Positions 9,914 through 20,248 are shown, counted from the first letter of the stretch. The stretch is DNA of 64,000 nucleotides from Ignavibacteria bacterium (GCA_028714695.1 JAQTLX010000008.1:62001-126000), one strand, 5' to 3'. Notes: generated by a model from the sequence alone, not told the origin. Numbers and translations are program-made.

Positions 9914-10957
9914 TTATTTTTTTTCATACGAATAAATAATCTTCCAATCTTTTTTCATGTCTACGACCGTCCATCCTTTTGCGTTTGCCTCGTCAAGCGC
10001 TTTGTCAAAAAGCCATAAAGGTGATTCTCTGTCATACGCGTATTCTCGTTCGGCATCAGTATGGTGTACGAAAAGCGCAAACCTTAATCCGCTGCCGCCC
10101 ATAGTCCATTGCATCATTTGTAAATCACCGTCGGAATTACCGAATGAAGCAATCGGTCTTCTCCCTATATATTGATAAATTCCGATCGGTTTGTTGGCTT
10201 TATCATCCAACAAAAATATTTCCGGTAATTGGACTATCACCGGTTTACCGTCGCGCATCTCAAATTTCATTTTAAAACTTGTACCTATCGTTTGTTCGGG
10301 CGGGATACCGTACACCTTTTCTGCCCATGGTCGCATAAAATCCGAAGTTCCGCCTGAAACTATGTAAGTTTTAAAGCCGTTATTTCGTAAGTATGTCAGC
10401 AGTTCAAGCATCGGCTGAAAAACCATATCAGTGTATAACTTGCCTGTCCCGTGATACTTAGCCGTATCAATCCAGTCTTTTACAATTTTTGAAAATTCTT
10501 CGGTTGTGTAATCCGCGCTGACTGTCATCACCAAATTATCTATTGATTCCGCTCCGCTTTCCAGAACGGTTTTAATATCATCTTCAAGAACCGCTTTGAA
10601 CGGCTGTTTGGTTTTCCATTCGGGGTGATTCGGCGCCATTGCTTTTATCCGGTCGAAAGTAAAAACCATCTGAAAATACATCGGCTTTTCAGGCCATAAT
10701 GTACCGTCATTGTCAAATGTCGCGATACGCTCTGCAACAGGTACAAAATCAGGTGAATCTTTTTTGGTCACTTTTTCTACGAAATTGATTATTGACTTCT
10801 TGTGTTCAGTATCATTCCATGAAGGAAGCGGATCCGATGAGATTGATGTTGTATTGCTGTCTTTCTGTTGTGTGGAATTTTTCTTACAACCTGTGTTCAT
10901 TACTAACACAAATGCAATTAAGATTAATGGATAAATCCATACTCTGTTTCTTTTCAT
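9914..10957 (-). CDS. lipoprotein HAD-superfamily phosphatase
   Basis: A 347-residue protein with a lipobox ending at Cys24 (LVMNTGC). HAD motif I is FDNDGTLW (nucleophile Asp82, acid/base Asp84), motif II is the YIVSGGTS segment, and motif IV is FGNSDGDLQMM. A member of the secreted haloacid-dehalogenase-like hydrolases; likely a phosphomonoesterase acting outside the cytoplasm. It lies upstream of, and in the same direction as, the metallophosphoesterase, with a 154-base gap to its preferred start. Confidence 0.88.
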   Translation of the reverse strand: MKRNRVWIYPLILIAFVLVMNTGCKKNSTQQKDSNTTSISSDPLPSWNDTEHKKSIINFVEKVTKKDSPDFVPVAERIATFDNDGTLWPEKPMYFQMVFTFDRIKAMAPNHPEWKTKQPFKAVLEDDIKTVLESGAESIDNLVMTVSADYTTEEFSKIVKDWIDTAKYHGTGKLYTDMVFQPMLELLTYLRNNGFKTYIVSGGTSDFMRPWAEKVYGIPPEQTIGTSFKMKFEMRDGKPVIVQLPEIFLLDDKANKPIGIYQYIGRRPIASFGNSDGDLQMMQWTMGGSGLRFALFVHHTDAEREYAYDRESPLWLFDKALDEANAKGWTVVDMKKDWKIIYSYEKK

Positions 10958-11251
10958 GATTTCAATTTTATTAATTATTTGTATATCGCTGATAATATGA
11001 GTTTACTAAATACATCGGCAATTTTAATGCCATATTATTTACTGCAATAAATATTATTTTTTCATATTCTAAATACTAAATGATTGATATTCTAATCATT
11101 TCCTAACTCATAATGGGAAATTCTGTCTCATTTTGAGACTGATTGTGATAGTTCTATGAGTTTATATGCTTATATTGCGGTAAAGTCATGGCACAATAAT
11201 TGTCAATTAATATATTGAAAATTTGAAAATTATTAAACAGTGAAAACACTT

Positions 11252-12115
11252 ATGAAAACTTTTTTTGTGATATTGTTTTTAGTAACTTTTGCAGTTACTG
11301 CGTCATCGCAATATAGCACCGATAATTTAACGGAAAAGAATTTCAAACAATCTTCGATTAAATCGGATATACTGTCCGATATTAGCAGTACACATTATAA
11401 ACCTGAAAAGTGCAAAGACATTTCTTTCAATGTGAATTTATATTTATGGGCTTTATCTTTGGATGGCGTAACTGCTTTACCCATTAATAATGCTTCAATA
11501 CCTCAAACACCCGTTACAAGCGTGAAAATGGGTTTTTCTGACGCGGTTAAATACGTTAAAATGGCTGCAATGATTGAAGGCGCTTTCCGGTTTAAAAACT
11601 ACAGATTTCTTTACGATGTGGATTATATGAAATTAGAATACAATGGAAAAGTTCCTCTTGAATCCGGTTTCTTATCAGCGAAACTTACTGCAAAACAGTT
11701 CTCAGGCGATTTTAGTCTCGGGTACTCAATTCCTACTAAGAATAAAAATATTTTCCTGACCGGATATGCGGGTACAAGAGTTACATCACTTAATAATACA
11801 CTCGATTTACTTTATGAGGAACAAAACGTTTTTTCTGCGAACAAATCAAAAACATGGTTTGACCCGATTATCGGAGCGGATATCACTTTGAATCTGTCAA
11901 AGCACTGGTTTTCATATCTTAAAGGCGATGTAGGCGGATTCGGCGTTTCTTCAAAATTCACAGGCTCACTTCTTGGAGGTGCGGGATATAAAATAACGGA
12001 ACACTTTAATACTACTCTCGGTATTAAATATCTCTACATAAATTATGACAAAGACTATTATCTGTGGAAAGTAAACCAATACGGATTGCTTATTTCCGCA
12101 GGCTATATGTTCTAA
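11252..12115 (+). CDS. outer-membrane beta-barrel protein
   Basis: About 287 residues from the ATG at 11252, which begins a clear signal peptide (MKTFFVILFLVTFAVTASSQ); a GTG at 11240 is an alternative. After a linker rich in Ser and Lys the protein alternates amphipathic strands and ends in an aromatic strand, GLLISAGYMF, as in outer-membrane porin-like barrels. No specific family is recognised. It is transcribed away from the two lipoprotein phosphatases. Confidence 0.75.
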   Translation: MKTFFVILFLVTFAVTASSQYSTDNLTEKNFKQSSIKSDILSDISSTHYKPEKCKDISFNVNLYLWALSLDGVTALPINNASIPQTPVTSVKMGFSDAVKYVKMAAMIEGAFRFKNYRFLYDVDYMKLEYNGKVPLESGFLSAKLTAKQFSGDFSLGYSIPTKNKNIFLTGYAGTRVTSLNNTLDLLYEEQNVFSANKSKTWFDPIIGADITLNLSKHWFSYLKGDVGGFGVSSKFTGSLLGGAGYKITEHFNTTLGIKYLYINYDKDYYLWKVNQYGLLISAGYMF

Positions 12116-12329
12116 ATTATTGCCGAACAAGTTTATTCAAATAAGGTGATTTCCCAAAACCGCCTTCTCATGAATTACTTCGTATTGGAATTCGGTTATT
12201 ACATAATTAATTTCCTGTTATCTCGTTTCTATTAAAACGTTTTCAGGCAGAAGGGTTGATGTATTTATCATTTCACATTTAATATTCTCAAATTAATTAT
12301 TAATTTCTGTTAATCATTTTTTTTGCACT

Positions 12330-14120
12330 ATGAAAAAACTCATAACAATTTCAGTTCTGCTAATTGTTTTGTTTCCTTTTGTCTCCTTTTCTCAAACCTT
12401 TACAAAAATCACTACAGGCGCCATTGTGAATGACGGCGGGTGGTGTTACGGCTGCTGCTGGGCTGATTTCAACAACGACGGATATCAGGACCTCTTTGTT
12501 GTGAACAACCAATCAACGAACAAGAATAATCTTTTATACATGAATAACGGCAACGGCACATTTACAAAAGTGACCTCAGGAATAGTAGTGAATGACGGCG
12601 GAAGTTCATACGGTTGCACGTGCGCCGATTATGACAACGACGGATACATTGATATCTTTGTCGCAAACTACGGCGAGAATAATTTTCTGTATCACAATAA
12701 CGGGAACGGTACATTTACTAAAATTACTACGGGCGCGATAGTCAGTGACGGCGGCAATTCTACGGGCTGCGCATGGGGAGATTATGACAATGACGGGTAT
12801 GTTGATTTATTTGTCTGCAACCGCAATCAGCCGAACTTTCTCTATCACAATAACCGCAACGGCACATTCACAAAAATAACAACGGGTGCGATTGTAACAA
12901 ACAACAGCAATTCGGGAGGATGCGCATGGTCGGATTGTGATAATGACGGATATCTTGATTTATTCGTTGCGAATGCGGGACCTGCCGCGGACTTTCTTTA
13001 TCATAACAACGGTAACGGGACATTCACGCAAATCACAAGCGACCCGGTTGTAACCGATGTGCTGAATTCAAGCGGCGGCAGTTGGGGAGATTATAATAAT
13101 GACGGATACATGGATTTATTCGTTACGGGAGGAGTGATAGGCACTGGCTTCGACCGTTTATTCAGGAATAACGGCAATGGTACATTTACAAAAATTACAA
13201 CTGACCCTGTCGTAACATACAACCACTGGGCAGGCGGTTCAAGTTGGGGTGACTTTAATAATGACGGCTATCTCGATTTATTTGTGGGGGGCTATGACGG
13301 AATCAATCTTCTTTTTTCAAACAACGGTAATGGAAGTTTTACAAGAATTGATACAGGTATAATAGTAACCGACGGAAATTACAAAGAAGGCGCGGGCTGG
13401 TGCGATTACGATAATGACGGGAGTCTGGATTTATTCGTAGCGAGGAATAATTATTTCGGCGGCAATAATTGCTTATATCACAATGAAGGCAACGGCAATA
13501 AATGGATAAACATAAAATGTGTCGGAATGGCGAGCAACAAAGCGGGTATTGGTGCAAAAGTTCTATTGAAAGTAACTATAAACGGCACTGCCGTTACACA
13601 AAAAAGAGAAATATCGAGCCAGTCAGGCGGAAACATCAGCGGACAAAATAGTCTAAATGCATTTTTCGGATTGGGCAATGCAGCAATCATTGATTCGCTG
13701 AAAATTGTCTGGTCGAGCGGAATAATAGACAGATACAGTCAGATTCAACCGAACGAATTTTTAACCGCCATTGAAGGGCAGGGAATATCAAATGTCGGAC
13801 CCGTAAAAAACGATTCGCCCTTAGGATATAAATTATTCCAGAATTATCCGAATCCGTTTAATCCTGTGACAAAAATAAAATTCTCAATTACAGAAAGCGG
13901 AAAATGGAAAACGGAAAATGGTTTGGTGACAGTAAAAGTATACGATGTACTTGGAAAAGAAATTGCTACCATAGTAAACGAAAAACTTCGACCCGGAACT
14001 TACGAAGTCCCATTTTCAATTAATCAATATTCCGGTAATCAATTACCCAGCGGAATATATTTTTACAAACTGACAGCAGGGGACTTTACTTCAGTTAAGA
14101 AAATGATTTTGATAAAATAA
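12330..14120 (+). CDS. secreted VCBS/FG-GAP repeat protein with T9SS sorting domain
   Basis: A 596-residue extracellular protein. A signal peptide (residues 1-21) is followed by seven or more repeats of about 60 residues carrying DFNNDGYxDLFV calcium-binding FG-GAP/VCBS motifs, predicting a beta-propeller. An ASPIC/UnbV-like segment (about 385-480) follows, then the C-terminal type IX secretion sorting domain from about 505 (FQNYPNPFNPVTKIKFSI to KKMILIK). The protein is expected to be exported by the Por system and attached to the surface or released. A role in adhesion is inferred from the family. Confidence 0.93.
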   Translation: MKKLITISVLLIVLFPFVSFSQTFTKITTGAIVNDGGWCYGCCWADFNNDGYQDLFVVNNQSTNKNNLLYMNNGNGTFTKVTSGIVVNDGGSSYGCTCADYDNDGYIDIFVANYGENNFLYHNNGNGTFTKITTGAIVSDGGNSTGCAWGDYDNDGYVDLFVCNRNQPNFLYHNNRNGTFTKITTGAIVTNNSNSGGCAWSDCDNDGYLDLFVANAGPAADFLYHNNGNGTFTQITSDPVVTDVLNSSGGSWGDYNNDGYMDLFVTGGVIGTGFDRLFRNNGNGTFTKITTDPVVTYNHWAGGSSWGDFNNDGYLDLFVGGYDGINLLFSNNGNGSFTRIDTGIIVTDGNYKEGAGWCDYDNDGSLDLFVARNNYFGGNNCLYHNEGNGNKWINIKCVGMASNKAGIGAKVLLKVTINGTAVTQKREISSQSGGNISGQNSLNAFFGLGNAAIIDSLKIVWSSGIIDRYSQIQPNEFLTAIEGQGISNVGPVKNDSPLGYKLFQNYPNPFNPVTKIKFSITESGKWKTENGLVTVKVYDVLGKEIATIVNEKLRPGTYEVPFSINQYSGNQLPSGIYFYKLTAGDFTSVKKMILIK

Positions 14121-14179
14121 ACTTTTATGAATTTAATATAATTTTCAGTAATATTTTTCCGTAATCTACAAATAGTATT

Positions 14180-14565
14180 ATGCCGTCATCAATAATTCTA
14201 TCGTCGGTTCTCATTTCTTTCGCGCTGGTTTTTTATTTTCTCGGAATCTGGGCTGAAAGGTTTGCCCATTATCTTAATTCGTGACATGTGATTTCATTCT
14301 GGTGCGGATTACTTTTTGATACTCTTGGAACGTTGACAAGGCACAGGCTAAATTCAGGTCATTTTAAATTATTCGAACCGCTTACTTTTGCCGGACAAAT
14401 TTCGCTCGGCTGATGCTGTCTCATGCAATATGTGGCAACCCGGGTAATAAAGAACGGACTGAAAAATCAAGAAAAGAGTTCAGCAAATACAGTCTTATTG
14501 TATGGGTCGTCTGGTTGATACCATATTTCGGCGGTATGTATCTTGGAATGAGTAAACATATTTAA
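14180..14565 (+). pseudogene. broken HsmA-like (TIGR03987) small membrane protein gene
   Basis: The frame from the ATG at 14180 encodes a recognisable start (SFALVFYFLGIWAERF), then an in-frame TGA at 14282-14284 at a place where relatives have a Trp-containing motif, then WCGLLFDTLGT. A second break near 14413 moves the reading to another frame that continues with KEFSKYSLIVWVVWLIP to the stop at 14565. Together the pieces resemble a four-helix membrane protein of the TIGR03987/HsmA family. One stop plus one frameshift indicates decay, unless they are sequencing errors. Confidence 0.6.
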
Positions 14566-14590
14566 TATTTCCGAACATTAATCTTTAAGT

Positions 14591-16309
14591 CTATTTCAAC
14601 ATTCTTTTTAACTCATTAGTGAATTTACCTTCGGGCTCTTCGGATAATTTTCTTTTATATTCATTATATAATGTCTCTTTATCTGAAGTCATGCCTGACT
14701 TGATAATATCCGCATTGAAAATCAGATTGTAGGAAGAAATGTATTTGTATTCATTTGCTTTTATTATATCATGAAATTTATCCGTGTTTTTCACGAAAAC
14801 AAATGATTTGTCGTCCCAGTAAACCAGTTTCCATTTATCGGGATTAGTACATAAATATGATATCAAGTTCTTTTTAATGACGGCGGCATTCTTGCTTAGA
14901 TAAGGGTTGCTGTAAATAACGTATTCAATTCCTTCGGACGAAAGTTTGTTCTCAAATCCGGGCTGTTTTTCATCAATCGATTTATAGTTAAAATAAATTG
15001 AATCGCTCAAATTTCTGCTGTCAATATAATTCATTTTACCGGGGAAGGACCATATGAAATATCCGCCCGTGCTTAAATTATTAAAAACTTTTCCCGACAT
15101 ATTCGGTATGTTTTCCTTTCGTAAAAAATCCATAGCACCCGAGGGATAGTTTTTTTCATTTATCCCGAATCCTGTTTCTCTGAAGGATGTATCAAGAAAG
15201 TTCGAATAAATATTGTTATTAAGTATAGAGTAATCCAGATAAATAAGTAATAAAATCACAATCAGTTTGGTAAAAACGCTGTTCTTCTGAAACCGTTCCG
15301 GTTTTACGAATTTTGAAAACAAATAAACAATTGCGGCAGTATAAAACGGAAATACTATTATCAAAAAATCCGTAATGAATCTTACACTCCGCGTCGAATA
15401 AACAGCAAAAACTGCGAAAATCAATGACGGAAAATAATCTTTTACCGAATATGAATAATAAAAAATTAATATGCCGGAAAACAGAATTACGAAATATATT
15501 TTAATATTTATGGTTGTTTGAACTGCGAATGGTGATTTCCATTCGTTAATCATTTCAAGCATAGCCATGTTTGAATGATTTAATGCGTATATATATGTGT
15601 CGATAAATCCGGGATTAATCAGCATCGCAGCCAGCGACCCCAAAAAAACTAATACCAAAGTCTTTATTCTTCTGATGTCGGATTTTTTTTGTTTCTTGTA
15701 ATCATAAAATTCATACAGAACAAATAATGAGAAATATGAAATCCCAAGTATGACACCCATATGCATATTGCACCATATCAAAAACATAAGAGGAAGAAAG
15801 AAAAACATTTTCCCGGATTTGTTATCGTCCTTGTAACGAATTAGCGTATATATCAGGATTGAAATGAATAAATATGAAATTAAATGCGGTCTTATTGAAA
15901 ACCTCACAAAAATTCCAAATATAAATAAGACTGTAAATAAACAGAAAGGCGCCAATTTAACTTTCATTGTCCTGACCGAAAGAAATAGAAAATAAAATAT
16001 GCCGAGAATCAATAACGTACGGAATATTGAAAGCAAAACAAACCCGCCTGCATTGTATATCGCGTACGTTGTAACGTCCCATCCCCACTCGAAAGGAACC
16101 CATTTCGCAGACCCTGATGATATGCTGAAAACATCCTGTGAGGGAACCGACATTGTATTTACGATATATCTTCCTGTGGCAAGATGCCAGAAGAAATCAT
16201 CGTCATTGGAAATTTTGTAAGAAGATATTAATATAATGAAAGCCGCAATAGCAGCAAAAATAAGAAGCGAAAGTATATCAACAGGGCTTATTTTTTTAAT
16301 AAAATTCAT
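14591..16309 (-). CDS. large polytopic membrane protein, GT-C glycosyltransferase-like
   Basis: A 572-residue protein with about ten transmembrane helices in the first 370 residues and a soluble C-terminal part. The first outside loop contains DDDFFWHLATGRYIV, which matches the acidic D-x-W-H-x-x-G-x-x-I loop typical of Bacteroidota membrane proteins related to GT-C glycosyltransferases. The C-terminal part (about 400-520) includes a GGYFIWSFPGKMNYIDSR segment seen in the same proteins. It could act on lipid-linked sugars at the membrane; no sugar or acceptor is indicated. It is not in an obvious operon. Confidence 0.65.
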   Translation of the reverse strand: MNFIKKISPVDILSLLIFAAIAAFIILISSYKISNDDDFFWHLATGRYIVNTMSVPSQDVFSISSGSAKWVPFEWGWDVTTYAIYNAGGFVLLSIFRTLLILGIFYFLFLSVRTMKVKLAPFCLFTVLFIFGIFVRFSIRPHLISYLFISILIYTLIRYKDDNKSGKMFFFLPLMFLIWCNMHMGVILGISYFSLFVLYEFYDYKKQKKSDIRRIKTLVLVFLGSLAAMLINPGFIDTYIYALNHSNMAMLEMINEWKSPFAVQTTINIKIYFVILFSGILIFYYSYSVKDYFPSLIFAVFAVYSTRSVRFITDFLIIVFPFYTAAIVYLFSKFVKPERFQKNSVFTKLIVILLLIYLDYSILNNNIYSNFLDTSFRETGFGINEKNYPSGAMDFLRKENIPNMSGKVFNNLSTGGYFIWSFPGKMNYIDSRNLSDSIYFNYKSIDEKQPGFENKLSSEGIEYVIYSNPYLSKNAAVIKKNLISYLCTNPDKWKLVYWDDKSFVFVKNTDKFHDIIKANEYKYISSYNLIFNADIIKSGMTSDKETLYNEYKRKLSEEPEGKFTNELKRMLK

Positions 16310-16657
16310 TTAGCGGCTTAAAATTCACAATTTAATTTCATGTATAACCGGTCCTTTAAAACTCTATTAAATAAATTAAAAATAATATTTGAATTCCGAA
16401 AGCGAAAAAAAGGAATTAATATATACTGTACTTTTTTTTATGACTATTTTCTTGCTAAACGAAATTAATCTCTGATTTTCGAAATGCGCTTTATATTTGC
16501 CGGCAGTTAAATGAAATGAATATTAAGAATAATGCCTGTATTGCAATTCTAAACTTGCTATAATAACTAAGAGATCTAAAGTTTATAATTTTTATTTCAC
16601 TGAAAATTCGTGATATTATTTGCTATTTTTCCCAATTAATAAAATAACGGCAACTTT
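16310..16657. other. 348-bp divergent intergenic region
   Basis: No gene is seen. A TATATTTG at 16492-16499 matches the Bacteroidota -7 element (TAnnTTTG) and could start transcription toward the barrel gene at 16658. The -33 element upstream is weak. The rest is AT-rich. Confidence 0.4.
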
Positions 16658-18334
16658 ATGAAGAAAATATTTTTTCTTTCTTTATTACTGGCATTATCGT
16701 TTAAATGTTTTGCACAGATTGAGAATGTTCAACTGAAATTTCCCGTTTATACTTTCCTTAAAGAAATGAGCGTGAAAAAAATCATACATTATGATGATGA
16801 TAATCCGAACCTGTCGAGATTTGAAGTTGCTGATTTTCTAAAAATAATTGAATCGAAGAAACAAGAACTGAGCCGTACTGAAATTAAACTCCTTGAAGAA
16901 TATAAGGTTGAGTATATCCCCGAGGAATCCAACAGTTCGAATACATGGAATATGTTCGGAAGCGGTAAAAAATTTGCCGATAATATGATTGACGGCTTTT
17001 TCTCAAATAAACAAAAGTATATCTTTTCAACAGGCAAACCGGGAAACAATCTGTTCGTTGAAGGTATTGGAAATGTTTATCTCGGTCATGAATTTAAACC
17101 GGACAACAAAATTAATACTATTATGATGGACGGTTTCGTCGGTTTAAGAGGAACGATGTTTAATCATCTCGGTTATTATCTGGACCTCGGAAAAGGAATG
17201 ATGTTCGGTCAGAAAGACCTTGCGCCTTTGATGGAACCCCGCATGAGAGTTGATTTTAAATTTAATGAAGATAAAGAGAAACTTAGAAACTATGATTATA
17301 CATCTGCAAACCTGAAGTACTATATCGAACCGACCGAAGGATTGGGATTGTCTATACAACTTGGCAGGGAAAAAACAACTCTTGGCTACGGATACAGCGG
17401 AAAAACTATTCTGTCCGGAAATAATCCTGACCTGGATATGATTAAATTGAATGCAAAATACGGTATTTTAAGATACACGACAATTTTTGCTTCAACAGTC
17501 GGCTATTTCTCGCCAATCAGAGACCAAAGATACACAAAATATATCTCTATGCAGAGAATGAAAATCGCGATTCCTGATTTATTCGATATTGGCATAACAA
17601 GCAATGTCGTCTATAACGGACGAATCGATTTCGCTTATATAAATCCGATTTTATTCTGGACATTTGCGGAAAAATCTCTTCAGGACAGGGATAACAAGAA
17701 CTTTGCCCTCGATTTTCAGACAAGATTATTTAAGAATGTCGAACTGCAAGGCACTTTGTATGTTGACGATGATGAGTTGTTCGGGCTGGTAACCGGAAAA
17801 ATAAATAAAGGTGAAAAATTTGCTTACCAGATTGGAACAATGATATACGAACCCTTATCCGTAAAAAACCTTTCTTTCTCAATCGAGTATACAAAAATCC
17901 GGCCTTATACTTATTCCCATTATGATATTAAAAACGATTATACTGCCTATGGTCTGAGCATGGGGCATCCCTTAGGACCGAATGCGGACGAAATATTTAC
18001 ACAACTCAATTATAATATAAGCAACTGGGGCAGACTTGGACTGGAATACAGATACCGGAGAAAAGGAAACAATTATTACGATGCCGGTGGAAATCTTGTG
18101 AATGTCGGCGGTGATATTTCACAGACATTCAGAGACAGTATCGACAATCCGGATGCCCGCTTTCTTGAAGGAGAAAGGGTAAATACTCAAATTGTAACTT
18201 TAACTTTCAGGTTTATTCCGATTAGAAACTACATTTTTGACTTTTCATACATCTATAATATCAACAGTAATATAACAAAAGGCTTTAAAACGGATTTGGG
18301 TTACGCTTTTGTCAAAATGAGCGTATTATATTAG
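16658..18334 (+). CDS. outer-membrane barrel protein, Wzi/capsule-assembly-like
   Basis: A 558-residue protein with a signal peptide (residues 1-19), an alpha-helical periplasmic region (about 25-110, with SRFEVADFLKIIESKKQELS) and a long beta-rich region that ends in an aromatic strand. The layout (short helical domain, then an 18-strand-like barrel with patterns such as LGREKTTLGYGYSGK and DFAYINPILFWTFAEKS) matches capsule-assembly Wzi-family proteins in Bacteroidota. Wzi is a surface lectin that holds capsule; here that role is inferred, as no polysaccharide locus lies nearby. A strong -7-like element lies about 160 bases upstream. Confidence 0.75.
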   Translation: MKKIFFLSLLLALSFKCFAQIENVQLKFPVYTFLKEMSVKKIIHYDDDNPNLSRFEVADFLKIIESKKQELSRTEIKLLEEYKVEYIPEESNSSNTWNMFGSGKKFADNMIDGFFSNKQKYIFSTGKPGNNLFVEGIGNVYLGHEFKPDNKINTIMMDGFVGLRGTMFNHLGYYLDLGKGMMFGQKDLAPLMEPRMRVDFKFNEDKEKLRNYDYTSANLKYYIEPTEGLGLSIQLGREKTTLGYGYSGKTILSGNNPDLDMIKLNAKYGILRYTTIFASTVGYFSPIRDQRYTKYISMQRMKIAIPDLFDIGITSNVVYNGRIDFAYINPILFWTFAEKSLQDRDNKNFALDFQTRLFKNVELQGTLYVDDDELFGLVTGKINKGEKFAYQIGTMIYEPLSVKNLSFSIEYTKIRPYTYSHYDIKNDYTAYGLSMGHPLGPNADEIFTQLNYNISNWGRLGLEYRYRRKGNNYYDAGGNLVNVGGDISQTFRDSIDNPDARFLEGERVNTQIVTLTFRFIPIRNYIFDFSYIYNINSNITKGFKTDLGYAFVKMSVLY

Positions 18335-18430
18335 ACTTTTAGACCGTTTTTGACTTAATTGATTTACTTTAAAAAGTCAAGCCATATTTCCGCTAATAAA
18401 TATTACATATATTTTTAAAGGGGTATTTTT

Positions 18431-18438
18431 TATATTTG
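18431..18438 (+). promoter_or_regulatory. -7 promoter element of the redox operon
   Basis: TATATTTG matches the Bacteroidota -7 consensus TAnnTTTG and lies 70 bases before the first gene of the electron-transfer operon. The -33 element is not clear. Confidence 0.4.
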
Positions 18439-18507
18439 AATAAATTTACTGTTTAAAATGATTTCCCTAAAATCATATCTAAATTATAAAACATACGGAG
18501 CCGTACT

Positions 18508-19374
18508 ATGTATAATTTTTTATCATTAATCCTGAATTGCCCGCATTGCGGTCATTCATTAATGGATTCCGAGAATCTCGTTGACAATGAAGCAAGCATT
18601 ATGCTGCATATCGATATCGGCAAGAAAAAAGGCGACATAAATCTCAGTTCAATTTACGGGAGTTATAATTATGTATGCACAATCGATACTCCGAAAGATG
18701 AAATTGCCGTGTTTTCCTGCCCTCATTGCGGAAAAGACGTTAATACAACAGCGGAATGTAACGTGTGCAAAGCCTCGATGATTACTCTCATTCTCGATAT
18801 GGGCGGCAAGATTAATTTCTGCTCTAGAAGCGGATGTAAAAATCATAATGTCGAATTCGAAGATCTCAATAATGCATTGAGGAAAATGTATCAGGAATAC
18901 GGATACCAAACGGTTCATATTCACGAGGATGAAGAAATTGAACCTGTTCCCGAAGTTCCCGTAAATGAGGATAAAGAAACTATTGAAAGCGGTGCGTTTT
19001 TATATGCATACTGTCCGCATTGCCGGAGAAGTCTCATTGAATCCGATATGCTGAAACTTAAACTGGTTAATGATAAAAATGAAGCCGGATACGTTCTGCT
19101 AAGCCCGTATCTGAACGTGTTTTCCTCGAAATCAACAGTCTTTCTTGCGGAAGGTAAACCCGTGGATGACCTGAGGTGTTTCCACTGCGATAAAAGTTTG
19201 ATGGTGGAGGATAAATCGTGCGAAGCGTGCGGTTCTCCTGTCGCTGCAATATCGATCAGCGCCCGTTCAAAACTAATTGACTTTTTCATTTGCTCTAAAA
19301 AAGGATGCAGATGGCACGGCTTGAGCGAAGATGATATTAATGAAATAAAACTTGAAGACAGCCTGGAATGGTAA
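18508..19374 (+). CDS. double zinc-ribbon protein preceding NfnAB
   Basis: A 288-residue cytoplasmic protein made of two similar halves (about 8-125 and 165-288). Each half has CPHC, then a second pair of CxxC knuckles separated by a short linker, then a C-x4-C-x-x-H ending (FCSRSGCKNHN in the first, FICSKKGCRWHG in the second). These should bind several Zn2+ ions. The second half is clearly homologous to the N-terminal ~140 residues of the NfnB-like protein encoded two genes downstream (shared LSPYL, CDKSL/CKKSL and WHGL positions). It may serve as an assembly or docking partner of the oxidoreductase; that is inference. I do not recognise a named family. Confidence 0.75.
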   Translation: MYNFLSLILNCPHCGHSLMDSENLVDNEASIMLHIDIGKKKGDINLSSIYGSYNYVCTIDTPKDEIAVFSCPHCGKDVNTTAECNVCKASMITLILDMGGKINFCSRSGCKNHNVEFEDLNNALRKMYQEYGYQTVHIHEDEEIEPVPEVPVNEDKETIESGAFLYAYCPHCRRSLIESDMLKLKLVNDKNEAGYVLLSPYLNVFSSKSTVFLAEGKPVDDLRCFHCDKSLMVEDKSCEACGSPVAAISISARSKLIDFFICSKKGCRWHGLSEDDINEIKLEDSLEW

Positions 19375-19423
19375 TCTCTTGCTTGGGGGGCGTCAAATTT
19401 TTTAATAAATTAATTTATCAAAA

Positions 19424-20248
19424 ATGTATCAAATTATCCGTAAGCAATTACTTGCAAAAGGTTCGATAGTTCGATTTGATATTAATGCTCCCAGAATTGC
19501 GGCGAAGGTTAAAGCGGGACAGTTTGTAATTATAAGAGTTAATGAAACGGGAGAAAGAATTCCGCTTACTGTGGCGGATAAAGATGCTTTCTCCGGTACC
19601 ATTACTATAATTTTTCAGGTAGTCGGTAAATCCACTGCACTGATGAGATCTCTGAAAGAAGGCGATATAATAAAAGACGTTGTTGGTCCGCTGGGCAAAC
19701 CTGCCGATGCGGAAAAAATCGGTACGGTTGTTATGGTAGGCGGCGGAACGGGTATTGCAATTCTGCATCACGTTGCGAAAGCATTCAAGGAAGCCGGAAA
19801 TCATGTGATCGGTATTCTCGGCGCAAAAGATAAAGACCTTCTCATTCTCACGAATGAAATGTCGGCAATCTGCGACGAAATTGTAATTACTACTGATGAC
19901 GGAAGTTTCGGCGAAAGGGGATTTGTAACTCAGCCTCTTAAGAAATATCTTGATGAACGTTATGATATTAAACTTGTATATGCAATCGGTCCTATCATTA
20001 TGATGAAGAATGTCTGCAGCCTTACAAAGAAATATAATATACTTACAATGGTGAGCCTCAATCCCGTAATGATAGACGGCACGGGAATGTGCGGCGGCTG
20101 CAGGGTTACTGTAGATAATAAAACTCAGTTTTGCTGTGTCGACGGTCCGGATTTTAACGGTCATCTTGTTGATTTTGATGAACTCGAAAAAAGGAATTCA
20201 ATATATCTTAAAGACGAGAAAGATTCGCTTCTGGCTTCAATAAGGTAA
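19424..20248 (+). CDS. nfnA: NfnA-like ferredoxin-NADP+ reductase subunit
   Basis: A 274-residue flavoprotein of the sulfide dehydrogenase/NfnA family. The N-terminal part is an FAD-binding ferredoxin-reductase domain (RIPLTVADKD, GPLGKP), the middle is an NAD(P)-binding domain (VMVGGGTGIAILHH), and the C-terminal loop DGTGMCGGCRVTVDN with a further Cys (CCVDGPDF) holds a [2Fe-2S] cluster. In the heterodimer this subunit carries the FAD and [2Fe-2S] and exchanges electrons with NADH. The gene lies 26 bases before the NfnB-like gene, as expected for a cotranscribed pair. Confidence 0.9.
   Translation: MYQIIRKQLLAKGSIVRFDINAPRIAAKVKAGQFVIIRVNETGERIPLTVADKDAFSGTITIIFQVVGKSTALMRSLKEGDIIKDVVGPLGKPADAEKIGTVVMVGGGTGIAILHHVAKAFKEAGNHVIGILGAKDKDLLILTNEMSAICDEIVITTDDGSFGERGFVTQPLKKYLDERYDIKLVYAIGPIIMMKNVCSLTKKYNILTMVSLNPVMIDGTGMCGGCRVTVDNKTQFCCVDGPDFNGHLVDFDELEKRNSIYLKDEKDSLLASIR

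Noticed and set aside
19448-20164. 238-codon minus-strand frame
   Set aside because: It lies fully opposite the NfnA-like gene, whose motifs are clear, so it is a shadow frame.
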